The notes under the pieces: generated by a model | The model's input: only the letters and a program-made list of their open reading frames with translations | What the model was told of the DNA's origin: nothing | Databases searched by the model: none | Assembly (NCBI GenBank): GCA_033065855.1 | Contig: JAVXUO010001132.1 | Location: 330,109-394,108 of the forward strand | From: Escallonia rubra | Taxonomy: Eukaryota; Streptophyta; Magnoliopsida; Escalloniales; Escalloniaceae | Direction of reading: 5' to 3' | DNA: 64,000 nucleotides | Position numbers and translations under genes: made by a program | Part shown: in pieces, positions 22,692 through 34,747 of the stretch | How positions within the stretch are numbered: position 1 is the stretch's first letter | Layout: the number at the start of each line of letters is the position of its first letter

Positions 22692-24772
22692 GACCCGCAG
22701 GGTCTCATTTATTTAGCATATGCCATACATACTTTAAAATTTGCGTAAATTTCATCGCACATTTTTCACTAAAAAATTAAGCGACTGCAATTTTAAACGC
22801 TATCAAGCCTCCCAAATGTTGTTTCTTCTGCACCTTTATTGCATATACGATCTGTTTAATTTTTTGTCTAGCATTATGCAGTTACGTTAATTGGCGCAAG
22901 CACGTTACATGTCGGGTCTTTCAAGTGCTACGACTTTTTTCAGCTAACTCGCGTCACGCAGTGCAACATGCTCCCGTCGTCTAACCGACAAAAGCCCTAA
23001 TGAAGCCATGGAGTATGAACATTGCTTCTATTTTTATGTTAAAAATATAGTTGCACTTGTATGTTCATATGCTTCATTACTTTAAAAGATATATGTTCAA
23101 TCACGTATTTTTCTTGTTGAAGGGCTTAAACTGCGCCCATAAGCATCAACACTGATGTATAAACCGCGTCATAAGCGAGGAACAAATTCATAGCACCCTG
23201 CAACTTGAAGTAATACCTACGGTTTCTGTTACAGCATCCTACCAACTTGACCTTACAAATCTGATGGTACTTTGGTCATACAGTGGTCTCTATCAGTTGT
23301 GAAGTATTCACACAACATATTGAGCGCTAAGTCTATAGCGACGGAGGCATGCGCGCTGCCAATAACTAGTGAATCGGAACACCAACCTCTGCTGATAGAC
23401 TTGTTAATATGTCTAGTACAACTACATGCTCAAGCTCACTCCTCGTACTCTAACTCCATATGCTTGTCCAGTTGAGCAGACAGATTATGGTCCTTTACAT
23501 TTATATTGCTCACATAAGTCTTCTTGTGACCATGCCTTACATATAGGCCGAGAAGCCATCTTTATATTCATGTTTTCTCGGACATGGGGGCTTTATATCT
23601 TATGACATCATCAATATTACGGGCTTAATGCCATGTGCCCTCTCAGACAAGGGGGCTTCATAACAGCAGCCATATTACGGGCTCAATGCCCCGCACCTTC
23701 TCATTTAGCATCACGACAACAAGTACTCATTACTTCGACCGCAACCCCCAAGGGCATTTATGTGAGTTTTACGCTCCATTAGCCCTCAAGGGCGCGTACA
23801 AGAATTCTAAGTTCCATCAAACCCTCAAGGGTACTTACATGAGCTTTGTGTTCCATTAGCCCTCAAGGGCACGTACGAGAAATCTAAGTTTCATCAAACC
23901 CCCAAGGGTATTTACACGATCTTTGTGCTCCATTAGCCCTTAAGGGCGCTTGCGAGAACTCTAAGTTCCATCAAACCCCCAAGGGCATTTACATGAGCTT
24001 CGTGCTCCCTCAGCCCTCAAAGGCACTTACTAGAACTATACATTCCACTAGCCTCCAAGAGCGGTCCCTCAAACAATGAACACCTCCAAGGGTGACAGGA
24101 TAGAGCTCAAGTTCTGTCCAACAGTTTAGCTACAGCTCTAACCCGTGGAACGACAAAGCACTATGTGGGACTTCATCACCCCACCACTCGTCGTCAATTC
24201 AAATCCCAGCCAAGCGTGAGTGCAAGGCTTCTTTGTCAGCTCTTAGCTAACAATGAGAGTTAGCATCAAAATAAAATACAAGCATGTTGTGGTCAGCCCA
24301 AGCTAAAGAACACACACTTACACAAATCAAACACCCTCCAACGAATAGGTGAAAACTACGCTGTCAAGTGAAACCCCTCAAAGGGTCATTCAAACAATTA
24401 GGCAAATATGTATAAGCACATGTAACAACTTGCATGCACAGCTTTGTGTCCTCTCCCCAGAGAGGCTACCATGGGCACACCCTCTAAAGGATCTCAAGAT
24501 CCCATGATTCGTCTTCTCAAAAACGATTCTAAATAGCATGCTTGGGCAAAATTCTAAGACGTAGCTCTCAACAGTTATAAGTTCTACCACCCTACTTGCA
24601 CAAAGTTCCATGGATTAAGCTCCCAAGAGTTAAGGTCCGAGCTCATGCAGTAGAAAATTATTATTTATCCCTACAAACGGATGAAAGATCCCTTATGAAT
24701 TTGATGCGTGTCTCAAGATACCTAGTATAACTTCATCAGCCAAACATTTTGGCTAAGAAAGTGGGGGGCTTA

Positions 24773-25241
24773 TGATATAGCTCAAACATAAACTCCCAAT
24801 AATTAGGGGATACCCGGCATTCCCAGTCAAGCTGGGTCAAATTACAAAGTTGGTAATTACCTTATTGAGAATAGGATTCTCAAAGGACCCTAACGGGATT
24901 CTCAAAGGACCCTAACGGGATCCTCAAAGATGTTGACGTGATCCTCAAGAATCCTAACGCGATCCTAACGATCTGGCCTCAAGGCTCAGTCGTCAGAATC
25001 TTAGACCTACTAGGATTCTCCTACCTACAGCTATATAAAAAGACTACCCAAGGTACGCAAACAACTACACACACAGACACACAATCTTTTCCTACTTTCT
25101 CAAAGTTCTACCCTGTAGTTGTACTCTGACTTAAGTATCGGAGAGTTCTCCTCCTGAAACCTCATCTAGCGGTTACTCATTTTCTGTCTTGCAAATCATC
25201 ATTCTCGGCTAGGGTTTCGAAAAATATTTTTAGCAGCAAAA
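24773..25241 (+). repeat. right LTR of LARD-like element, copy B
   Basis: Starts TGATATAGCTCAAACAT after a purine tract. It has a TATA-like CTATATAAAAAG near 25031 and a small internal duplication of TTCTCAAAGGACCCTAACGG. Partner of 48243-48690. Confidence 0.7.
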
Positions 25242-26371
25242 GATTTAGAAAGAAAAACGATGTCATAATTGATATAAATTTGTCTCATTTGTTGTGTTTG
25301 TATAAATCTATTATGACTAGTGAATAGATTATCAACAGAATATATTAGTTTTCATTATCGTTTTGGTAAACAAAATACGTGTTGCTCAAATCAAGGTTGT
25401 GGCAAAGTTGCAACTCCTCGTTTAGCGAGAAAATAACATCACTAATTAGAGATAGTGACATTTTTGCATATTAAAAGCGTTGATTTTTCGCCACAATATC
25501 TTTGTCATTTAGTTTTGCGCATTTCAGTGCTAATATAGTGTTGAAAACAATAAGTAAATTAAAGTCCACAATCGTGATGAATTTTAGACTTTACCACTAA
25601 GAATAAAATGGAAATATGGTGGTAAGGGACGTATGCTTTCGTTACAAGGGATTGCATTGCTACTAGTACTGCTGTAGCAGTTTAGAGGGGGGAAATGTCG
25701 CTTGAAGTGTTAAATTACTCTTACTAAAATTTATAGCGACAAAGCACATTTAGCAACGCTTTAATGATAGAGGGTTCGTTTGCTACTTCTTAATTGATTA
25801 CCTAGTGCTTGGCCTCCCTACGGACTATGAATAAACAAAACGTGCCAAAAAACTCGACGGTAAGGAATATCTTTTGCGACCGACTACTTTTTGTTATCAA
25901 TAAATTAAAGAAAGTGTTAACTGATAGCTAGCATGATACTCCTGCAATCTTTAAACATTTAAATCGGTAGTTAGGAAGTGCAGAAGGGTTTGTTCAACAT
26001 TGGCAACTTGGCCCAATATTATCGGGTAACATCATGGGTTTATTTCAGGGCAGCTGCAGGAATGAGACCTTGACGCTCGGTAGCTGAAATATAGGCGTGG
26101 TTGAAAACAAATCTTGACCATCGTCTTGATGCCTTTTCGCATGACGGCATCAATGCCTCCAAATTCCTAATGAGAAATTGGTAAAGCCTATCCTTCAGGA
26201 TGTCTAGTTGAGCAGATGAACTAACAAGTTCTCCTCCAGACTTCAAACCAACCACAACCCATCAATCCCTTGGAACCTTTACCTTGTTATTCCCAATAAA
26301 TAGCCATATGGCACTTCTTGTTCTTCCACAGCAAACACAAGATTTTGTCACACTCTTGTCAACAAGGAAAG
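25242..26371 (+). promoter_or_regulatory. conserved upstream region, copy B
   Basis: Counterpart of 12692-13835 and 48691-49821. An antisense frame (26040-26255) is open here, but A has small length differences at the same place, so it is not a shared gene. AATAAATAG lies about 75 bp before the ATG. Confidence 0.5.
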
Positions 26372-26797
26372 ATGGCCTTATACTCCCATTCTTCCGTCCT
26401 TGCTTTGATCGTGTTTTTATCACTTACAAGCGTTCATATGAGCTTTGCAGCTCGTCAACTTCTGCAGATTGCCGGTTCTCCCCCGCTGCCAACATTTCCC
26501 ATCATTCCAGCCATGCCTAAGGCCACGTTACCTCCATTACCGGCCATGCCAACACTGCCCACAGCCGTACTGCCACCGTTGCCAGCTACTTCTTTGCCAA
26601 CGCTGCCAACTATTCCAGCGACTTTGATAAAGCCAACATTGCCACCTTTGCCAAGCACCCAAATTCCGTCTCTGCCAAATCCAACACTGCCAACCATGCC
26701 CACCATCCCAACCATCATCCCTTCGATTCCAAGCATTCCGACTACCCTGCCCAATATTCCGTTCTTCTCTCCACCTCCGTCAACCACCAGCCCATGA
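26372..26797 (+). CDS. secreted proline-rich protein, PELPK1-like, copy B
   Basis: 141 residues with the same signal peptide and repeat layout as copy A. It differs by a few substitutions, such as TLIKPTLPPLP in place of TLPKPTLPPLP, and IIPSIPSI in place of TIPSIPSI. Frame fully open, start and stop conserved, so probably functional or only recently redundant. Its 3' flank carries a RNase-H-like fragment about 0.5 kb downstream on the other strand. Shared promoter-like DNA predicts similar expression to copy C; not tested. Confidence 0.85.
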   Translation: MALYSHSSVLALIVFLSLTSVHMSFAARQLLQIAGSPPLPTFPIIPAMPKATLPPLPAMPTLPTAVLPPLPATSLPTLPTIPATLIKPTLPPLPSTQIPSLPNPTLPTMPTIPTIIPSIPSIPTTLPNIPFFSPPPSTTSP

Positions 26798-27284
26798 GAT
26801 GCCAGCGATTCCATGTATTCACATCATTTCCAGGGTTTTATCATTTCTCTAGATTGATTGTTATTGCTTGTATTAGTTCGAGTGGTGAGTTTTCATGTAC
26901 CCCTGCATTGTAATATTGCTTATTATCGTTAGCGAGTGTTTGTTTGATGAATTGGATTGTCTTATTTGAGGACTACTGGCTACTCCCAAATGGCATGCTT
27001 TGAATATGATCTTCATGTCTTGTTCCTAAGTCTACGTCTGTGGCCATTTCCCATGCAAAAGAGAGGGAGACCAATTTTTAGTCTTTTGAGTTTGCTTTGC
27101 CAGACTAGAATGTTGTGCTTTTATCCAGATTTTTTTGTCACCGATCATCAAGCCTTTTATCTTTTTTCATCTTCCGGAAGAAGTAGACAATAAAATGGAA
27201 GGCATTTAGAGTACTGCACTGGCGGGAAACCGTCGGTGATGGCACTTTTATGCACATTTTTTTTTCTTCTTAAGCAACTCGTAT

Positions 27285-27309
27285 AATATATATATATATA
27301 TATATATAA
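27285..27309. repeat. (TA)n microsatellite, copy B
   Basis: About twelve TA units. The counterpart at 50738-50750 is shorter, one of the clearest differences between B and C. Confidence 0.85.
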
Positions 27310-27331
27310 AGAAAGAGAGGGTTACAGAGAG

Positions 27332-27667
27332 CTAGTTCCTTTCTTCTTCCAAAGACAAAAAGGGGAAGGAGGATGAAGGAGGAACTAGGCTAAAATAATT
27401 ATTTACATCAGCCCATCTAACCAAATTAAGTGCCCATATGTTTTTAATTCTAGAAACTTTAGCAAAGGTCCAGTACTCAAGAGATTTCAGCTTCTCCTTT
27501 GTTTCTTCAACAGCAACAAAGCTAGTCCAGCTTGGGGTAGAATTTGTGTTCTTCATCCAATCGATGATCACTGCCGCATCTCCTTCAAATATTACATGAG
27601 AACATATATTGGTTTGATAGCAAACAACTCTTTTGTGCAAATAACCACGATGCTTATAAAATGCCAC
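27332..27667 (-). pseudogene. RNase-H-like (RVT_3 type) fragment, copy B
   Basis: 111 codons. The middle (HVIFEGDAAVIIDWMKN, then WTFAKVSRIKNIWALNLVRWAD) resembles the C-terminal half of plant RNase-H-like domains of the kind found beside LINE reverse transcriptases (EGD...VI.W..., F..V.R..N..A..LA.WA). No start domain and no upstream reverse transcriptase, so it is a fragment. Its twin is 50774-51109. Confidence 0.55.
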
Positions 27668-28758
27668 TTTGTAAAAACTATTTTTATAGATATAATGGTC
27701 AAAATTAAATTGTAATGCTAATAATTACTACAAGGTTTAATTGTTAATCGTATCATTCTTTTGAATTTAATTGATTATATTCCGCAGGTGCGCATAGAAA
27801 AAAGTATTGGTTCTATTTGTTTAACATAAGTTTTATAAAATTTACATGTTAGATGTATACTTTTCTGCATTGAGAAAGCTATAGTTGTTCTCAAACATTA
27901 TAAGGTTTTTATTATATCTTCTAAATTTTATGAATGGAATATAATAGTTACACTTAAGTTTTAATGTTTTACAATTACTTTCTAAATTATACTATAGCAC
28001 TTACTAATTGACCTCGTTATTGTCGTCAATTTAGCTTTTGTCGTGGGTCCCATCAAAAAAAATGTGGCCTCTATTTTCTTTGCTATACGACAATGAAAAT
28101 TTATGTTCTATTACGAATTAATTGACTAATTATAGCAAATATATATCAGTCATAACACCATTTTCCTTTCCAAAGCTTCTATGTTAATTTTTTCAAGATT
28201 TATGTTTATTTTCAAGAGTGTGATTTTAAGGTTAAAATAAACAAAACTAACTCTTAAAAAGTTAGTGTATCGGTTGGGTAGAGTTTCAGAATAATATAAA
28301 TTAGTTTTTAGATTTACATAAGGCTTACTTATAATATAGTGCTTATTATTCTTGCAAATTCAACAAAATCTCAAACTACGGACCCATCCAAAATAATAAT
28401 TGGAGACCTTTAGAGACACTTATATGTTTACTTTATTACTTTAGATCCTTTGAGGTAACTATAGGATTAAGTATTTTATTAGTCTTGCAAATATAATTGA
28501 TCACAAAACTATAGCACTTTTCTTGTCATAAGGTCCCATCAAAAAATGGCCTATCTACAGATACTTTTTATATACAGGTTTGTTGTCTTCTAAATCACGA
28601 AGGTTCTTTGTGTTTTTTGGATCCACGGATTTTTCTACTTGTTAACAGGAAAGAAAAAGTATTCTCAAGAATTGTGCTTTTATTTTCTTCTGCACTCCTC
28701 TTGTAATATTTTAAAATTTTGCTGGCCTAACGTAGAAAACCTAATTCTGCAAGATTAA
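27668..28758 (+). other. right part of copy B and its border
   Basis: AT-rich, no gene. Up to 28592 it matches 51110-52053; 28593-28758 is unique DNA before the MITE. Confidence 0.6.
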
Positions 28759-29070
28759 GGTAGCATTTGAAATCACTTAATGAAAACTCTCATTTTGGAG
28801 TTTTGGGTTTCCAGTTTTGATTTTTATTTTGAGATCAACACAACCACCAACCCCCCCCCCCCCCCCCCCCACTGCTACCTCCACTTGCCGCTGCCACCCT
28901 CGCCACCCGCCACTCGCCGCCGCCGCCGCCACCACCACCAAAGGAAAAACTCAAAATAAAAACTGGGTAATCAAACACCCATTTGTTTTTGTAAAGAATA
29001 AAAACTAAACTGGTTTTTGTTTTCTGAAAACTGATGAAAACCAAAACTATAAGTGATTTCACACAGACCC
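28759..29070. mobile_element. Tourist-like (PIF/Harbinger) MITE
   Basis: 312 bp between TAA duplications (28756-28758 and 29071-29073). Ends GGTAGCATTTGAAATCAC and, in complement, GGGTCTGTGTGAAATCAC. The centre has a C homopolymer of about 20 (28851-28870) followed by CCGCCGCCG-type DNA, and short arms of AAAACTCAAAATAAAAACT matching inverted sequence on the left side. No coding. Confidence 0.75.
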
Positions 29071-29073
29071 TAA

Positions 29074-29500
29074 GTTTTTGTCGCGTTCCTTACACTAACG
29101 CTTTTTCTCATAGTTGCATATTACTCTGATCAATGACTACATAGAACAATGGATCCCTGGGCACTCGTAAGTATTCACGATCAGATGACAATCCCTTTGT
29201 AGGCGTGACTTGCTGTTCTATGAGGGTGTCTGGAGATTTGAATTATGAAATAGTGCAATCTCAAAGGGAATACTCTGTCCAAGGACACACAGAAATCACA
29301 CCAAGTGTATTATATTTGGCAAGGGCAGAGCACACATTCTCAAAAGTCTTGCTAATGATTCAAATTTTCATGCATGGAGGACAAATTTAAAACTTGAAGT
29401 GTTAACATCCAACTGTTACAGGGAAATGCAGAAGAACATGAGCACAAAAAGTGAGTTCATTAAGAAGCAAGCTCAAATTTGAGTCTATTAGCCACTTACC
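29074..29500 (-). other. 3' flank of the F-box gene
   Basis: No gene recognised. Likely holds the 3' untranslated region of the minus-strand F-box gene. Confidence 0.5.
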
Positions 29501-30598
29501 CTAAACTGGGATATCAATCCAATTGAAGCTTCCCGTGTGGAGAATCGTTCGGAACAGATTAGGCATCCCCTGAAAACTCAGATTCTTAAAATATCTGCTC
29601 TTTGGATCATATGAAGCTAATGTTGTACCTTCGTACTCTACCAAAATCTCGTCATTCTTCAGAAGGCATATAATTCGAACTGGTCCTCGGAAGTAGGATT
29701 GCTCCAAGCTAGGACTCTCTAAGTTTGGTGCGTATCCTCGAATGTTGAACTCCTTCATCCAAGACTCCTTCACATTGTATTCTTTCATAACCCAAATCTC
29801 AGAATCCCCATTGCTGCAATAAGCTGCTGCAGCAAGACACCCTCTTAGAACTGCCAAAGGATACCGATGATACCCTATGGCTGCACAATCATCAGGTTTT
29901 GGGACCTCTCGAAACTGTTCATCTGCTAGGTCAAAAGAAATGAACTTCCGGCCACCAAAAAAAGGGGCCGTAACCCAATGAAGCCTCCCATCGACCAAAG
30001 GAGATTCTGATGATTGCAGGTCAAGAAGATAAGGTACTTTCCCAGCGCTTCTCCACGTATTGCCACCAAGACCGAATACTTGAATTTCACAATGGAAGGA
30101 ACCTAGTGAAGCGGCTCCATTAGAAAGTCTACATCCATCATTCTTTGTACGGTAGACCATTTTAACCACCTTGTATTCATTGATAATCGGATGGAATCCA
30201 AAACCAACGATAGTTTCTCCGTTTTGAGACGGCTCTGGTGTTGGCAGTTCCTTGTAGTTACTAGTGAAAGGGTTGTATATGTACGCAGACTTTTTGCTGG
30301 AGGAGTCCGCTATGCATAGCAAGCCATCACACGAGCATACCACTTTATACTTGGGCATGGAAGCGCAAAAAGGTGGATGAAACTTTCTCACCCTCCCTCC
30401 TCCATTGTCATCAGGAAATTCTATAAAGTAGAGCTCGTCACAGGCAAAAACGAGGCAACGATTGGATTCTTTTGGGCGGGAGAGGTATGAATCTTGTGAC
30501 AAAGTGTGCCAGCCTCGGCATACACATCCAAATTGGATCAGAGATGTTATTGGTAACCTTGACAGTATGTTATGGACGATATCACGAGGTAAATCCAT
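29501..30598 (-). CDS. F-box protein with F-box-associated domain
   Basis: 365-residue, single-exon F-box protein, expected to bind SKP1 in an SCF ubiquitin ligase and choose substrates with its C-terminal part. F-box at residues 1-45 (DLPRDIVHNILSRLPITSL, then CVCRGWHTL). Typical associated-domain motifs follow: CSCDGLLCI (88-96), YNPFTSNYKELP (108-119) and GFGFHPIINEYKVVKM (132-147). The remainder is beta-rich and ends FNWIDIPV. Length and frame are normal for this large plant family, with no breaks. It is flanked by a MITE downstream and a Helitron 0.5 kb upstream. Substrate unknown. Confidence 0.9.
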   Translation of the reverse strand: MDLPRDIVHNILSRLPITSLIQFGCVCRGWHTLSQDSYLSRPKESNRCLVFACDELYFIEFPDDNGGGRVRKFHPPFCASMPKYKVVCSCDGLLCIADSSSKKSAYIYNPFTSNYKELPTPEPSQNGETIVGFGFHPIINEYKVVKMVYRTKNDGCRLSNGAASLGSFHCEIQVFGLGGNTWRSAGKVPYLLDLQSSESPLVDGRLHWVTAPFFGGRKFISFDLADEQFREVPKPDDCAAIGYHRYPLAVLRGCLAAAAYCSNGDSEIWVMKEYNVKESWMKEFNIRGYAPNLESPSLEQSYFRGPVRIICLLKNDEILVEYEGTTLASYDPKSRYFKNLSFQGMPNLFRTILHTGSFNWIDIPV

Positions 30599-31096
30599 AC
30601 CACTTCTTGAATGACCTTCTCCTACCTTGCGCTACGGATCGGTGCTTGAAGATGGGCATGCTTTAGTAAATATGAACTGATGATCGAGCACAATACATGT
30701 TTTAATAAGCATGAAGTGATGAGCACAATACAAAATACGGAGACTACAACACCACTCTGATTTACACTTGGTAAATTTAACAACTAGTGGTGAACCGGTC
30801 ATGAAGAAAGAAGAAGTTACAATAAAGAAAGCAGTCCCTGTTGTTTCCCCTACATACAAGCTACCTAGTAGATATCATCCAATTGTGCAAAGATTCCAGA
30901 TTGTCCAGAAAACAACAATGCCGGCATAGTAATCATCAGTTCAAGTTTATATGACCTTTTGTCTTTTGCATAAGAATTCACATGGTCATAGAAGAGGACG
31001 ATCTGCAACAAGCAACTAAAGAACCTGCCCAAGTGTTTGTGTGTCTAATCTCGAGTCTCAAGTGGAAGTCTAAGCGAGTAGGTGCGTTTGTTTGGA
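30599..31096 (-). promoter_or_regulatory. upstream region of the F-box gene
   Basis: About 500 bp to the Helitron border; no coding seen. Presumed leader and proximal promoter of the F-box gene. No clear TATA element could be chosen. Confidence 0.4.
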
Positions 31097-31101
31097 CTAG
31101 T

Positions 31102-31125
31102 AAGGATCACGTGCTTTGCACGATA
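31102..31125 (-). terminator. 3' hairpin of outer Helitron
   Basis: Complement reads ATCGTGC-AAA-GCACGTGAT, a short stem with loop AAA, 9 nt before the CTAG terminus. This is the standard Helitron 3' signal. Confidence 0.75.
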
Positions 31126-32702
31126 TATAGTGATTTGAAATAAAAATATTCTAAATCTTAAAATTAATCAATATATACGACTATTATTATTAAACGATTA
31201 TAACAAATCAGTTATTAACTACTAATCAAATACTCAAAATATGAAAAGTTCATTACCCAAAACATGGTCTTACTTTCAAACCCGAATTTTTCACTCCAAT
31301 TATCACCAATATTTTTCACTATTTATCATACTTATTTCTTTCGTCACATCAAGTTGCCACTAAACAGAATTCTGTAGTCCTGTATTAGAGTTGTCTATTG
31401 TCATGTATTATGTTTTTATGGCATATATTTTTCTAACAAGTGAAATTGAGAAGAAGTTTGAATTATAATTAAGTTGTATTAGAAAGTTCAATAATCAACC
31501 CGATAAGGATTGTCGAAAATAAAGTGTCTAACATGAAGAAGTGATTATTGATAAATGTATAACAACGTTTGTAAGATGAAATGGGGTAGGAGCTTAAATG
31601 TTGCATCTTTAAAGTCAAAAATTAATCAAGCTCAAGAGATCTATCAGGACACATAGAGAAACTGAACTGTTTAATTTAGTTGTAGATGTAATTTATGACC
31701 TTGTTCACCGTAGTAGTAAAATAAAGTTATTGATTCAGTTGTAGATGTAATTTAACATATATTTACCTTACGATTTTTATTTTTAACACAGACTTTACCT
31801 ACTCATCTAAAAAGTATATATACATGTGTCAGTGGGTGTCCTTTTGAAATCCATACTACAAAATGTATGTGCGAAATTGATATCAGATAGTGGTAATGAA
31901 CTAAGTAACTTCGATAATGTTCACAAACCTACATTTTCACCCTGCATTTATATATACGCATTACAGTTTTAATATAGAAACAAATTCAACAAAAGTTCAT
32001 CAAGAATAATTTGTAACCCAAATCGTTCATTAAATAAAGACATGTATGAACAAAATAAAAAGAAAAAAAAACATATTACCTATGGCATAAGGTTTTGAGA
32101 GTTAAGAAAATTATAAGGCTAATTACATCCATGACCTTGAGGTTAGGGTAAAATTACAAGTATACCCATTAGTTGGAACAAATAACACTTCTATCCATTG
32201 ATTGAACGAAAATACTGAAAGGATGTAAAGATCAAAATGCCCGTCATTTAAGAATGTAATTCTTCAAATGATGCATTAATGAACCTCTTCAGCATCAAAA
32301 TATTTAAAGTTAGCCAAAACAGTAGTAATTTAGCCTCACCTTCTAAAAAGTCAAAATATGTAGAGAACTTTTTAACTTAAATATAATTTTTTCAGAAAAA
32401 ATAATTAGTTATTTAACCCCTTGCATATAAAAACTTGAGAGTTTTCAAGCTATAAAAAGTTATTAATCATTTGAGCCGAAATAAAATTGGAGTCGTTATT
32501 AATTGGGGTTCATCTAATCCTATCACTTTATAAGAGTGAAATATGTGAAGACAATAGCCATCTAAAACATGTTATCATGTAAATATATGATACATCGGGA
32601 TACAACACATCATAGAAAGACAATAACCATATATAAAGATATGTTGTCATGAAATAAGAATATTCCAATAACTCTAATACGAATATAGGATTATGTACTT
32701 GC

Positions 32703-33569
32703 CATGAACTCAAATTATAATTAGGAACAAAATTGTATGATAAAATCAATTCTTGTGCATTTAAATTTTTTTAAAGAAACTCCAATTTTACTATAGTTTT
32801 CTCACACCAATATGTCTGTAATTGAAATCTAGAATTAAATTTCAATTTGATGATAGTTTCAATGTACAAAAATGTTTACATTGAAATATATATACATGCA
32901 CAATAATTAAAATTTGTAGCATACACATCAACATACAAATCTGAAATACTAAATTTTTAAAAAAAAAATTTGTTTCTGATAAAATATTCAATCTAGTTTA
33001 AGTAGATTATGTTTATATTTTTTAAAGCAATAGAAAGCATTGTTCTCTGCAAGTTGTTTTCATTAATCGAAACTGATGGAGAAGATGTAGTAGTTTGAGG
33101 TAGTTTAGCTTTAACGTGAATGAAAGCAGTAGGTTTTGATAGAAATTTTTTCGGTGATAAAAAAACACGCAGGAGTTCAAGGGTGGTTTTATAGGTTTTC
33201 ATAATGTTTTTTTTTCTAAAAGACAAAAGAACCCTTCGCTTTAACTAAAGCAAATATTCCTATAAGGATATTCTAAGGAAAGATGCTTGATGCCCTAAAA
33301 GAAGCCAAATACACTCTTATTTTTTAACAACACTCTAATTCAAAATGAGTATTTGATAGGAAAAAAAGTTTTAAGTGAAGATTTCAGTTTAAAAAGGGCA
33401 TCTTAAGGGAAAAAAAAGAATTAGCCATTTAACCCCAGTCAAGATTACATATGCATTTAGAAAATCTTAAAAAACCTCTAACTTTATCTAACTTTATGAT
33501 ACCTTCCTTACGTCAATATGTCCGTATTAAATATCTAGAATCAAACTTAATTCAGGTTTACGACAGTTT
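32703..33569. repeat. direct repeat 1 in outer Helitron
   Basis: About 860 bp repeated at 33889-34747, nearly identical by eye, starting CATGAACTCAAATTATAA and ending TTTACGACAGTTTC. A tandem duplication with the 319 bp between them included in the unit. Short frames inside are not genes. Confidence 0.85.
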
Positions 33570-33888
33570 CAATGTATTAATATGTTTCTATCGAAATCTA
33601 TGTACATGCTAAATAATTTAAATCTGTGGCATACACATCAACATATACATATGAAATACAAAATTAAAAAGGATTGAATTTCTGACAAAATATTGAATTT
33701 TGCTTAGGTATATTATATTTTTTTCAAAAAAGGCTTTAGAAACTATGTTCTCTACAAGTTGTTTTCTTTAATCAAATTTGACGGAGAAGATATAGTAACT
33801 CTATTGTAGTTTAAGTCAAAACATCCATTTACTTTGATAAAAACATATATTCCAATAAATATAATTTAACAAAAGAGACTTGATATTA

Positions 33889-34747
33889 CATGAACTCAAA
33901 TTATAATTAGGAACAAAATTGTATGATAAAATCAATTCTTGTGCATTTAATGTTTTTTAAAGAAACTCCAATTTTACTATAGTTTTCTCACACCAATATG
34001 TCTGTAATTGAAATCTAGAATTAAATTTCAATTTGATGATAGTTTCAATGTACAAAAATGTTTACATTGAAATATATATACATGCACAATAATTAAAATT
34101 TGTAGCATACACATCAACATACAAATCTGAAATACAAATTTCTAAAAAAAAATTTGTTTCTGATAAAATATTCAATCTAGTTTAAGTAGATTATGTTTAT
34201 ATTTTTGAAAGCAATAGAAAGCATTGTTCTCTACAAGTTATTTTCATTAATCGAAACTGATGGAGAAGATGTAGTAGTTTGAGGTAGTTTAGCTTTAACG
34301 TGAATGGAAGCAGTAGGTTTTGATAGAAATTTTTTCGGTGATAAAAAAACACGCATGAGTTCAAGGGTGGTTTTATAGGTTTTCATAATATTTCTTTTTC
34401 TAAAAGACAAAAGAACCCTTCACTTTAACTAAAGAATATATTCCTATAAGGATATTCTAAGGAAAGATGCTTGATGCCCTAAAAGAAGCCAAATACACTC
34501 TTATTTTTTAACAACACTCTAATTCAAAATGAGTATTTGATAGGAAAAAAAGTTTTAAGTGAAGATTTCAGTTTAAAAATGGCATCTTAAGGGAAAAAAA
34601 AAAAGAATTAGCCATTTAACCCCAGTCAAGATTACATATGCATTTAGAAAATCCTAAAAAACCTCTAGCTTTATGATACCTTCCTTACGTCAATATGTCT
34701 GTATTAAATATCTAGAATCAAACTTAATTCAGGTTTACGACAGTTTC
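33889..34747. repeat. direct repeat 2 in outer Helitron
   Basis: Second copy of 32703-33569, truncated at TTTACGACAGTTTC, where it meets TAAATTAGAG. Confidence 0.85.

Larger units (their letters stand above)
20153..25241 (+). mobile_element. non-autonomous LTR element (LARD-like), copy B
   Basis: Two related LTRs (20153-21221 with a hAT inside, and 24773-25241) in the same orientation enclose about 3.5 kb with no retroviral-type genes. TG starts both LTRs. The left ends AGCAGCAACA and the right AGCAGCAAAA. Flanks GAATT and GATTT may be a worn 5-bp target duplication. A purine tract (AAGAAAGTGGGGGG) precedes the right LTR. The LTRs differ considerably by eye, so it is old or a mosaic of two related insertions. 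Fossil; superfamily cannot be assigned. Confidence 0.65.
22692..28592 (+). repeat. triplicated segment, copy B
   Basis: Matches copy C (46225-52053) almost base for base over 5.8 kb and copy A more loosely. It contains LTR-element interior and LTR, spacer, proline-rich gene and an RNase-H-like fragment. Similarity to C stops after TATACAGGTTTGTTGTCT. Confidence 0.9.

Noticed and set aside
26040-26255. Antisense frame upstream of copy B gene (MVGLKSGGELVSSSAQ...)
   Set aside because: Not kept open in copy A because of length differences; perhaps a decayed gene piece, not a gene.
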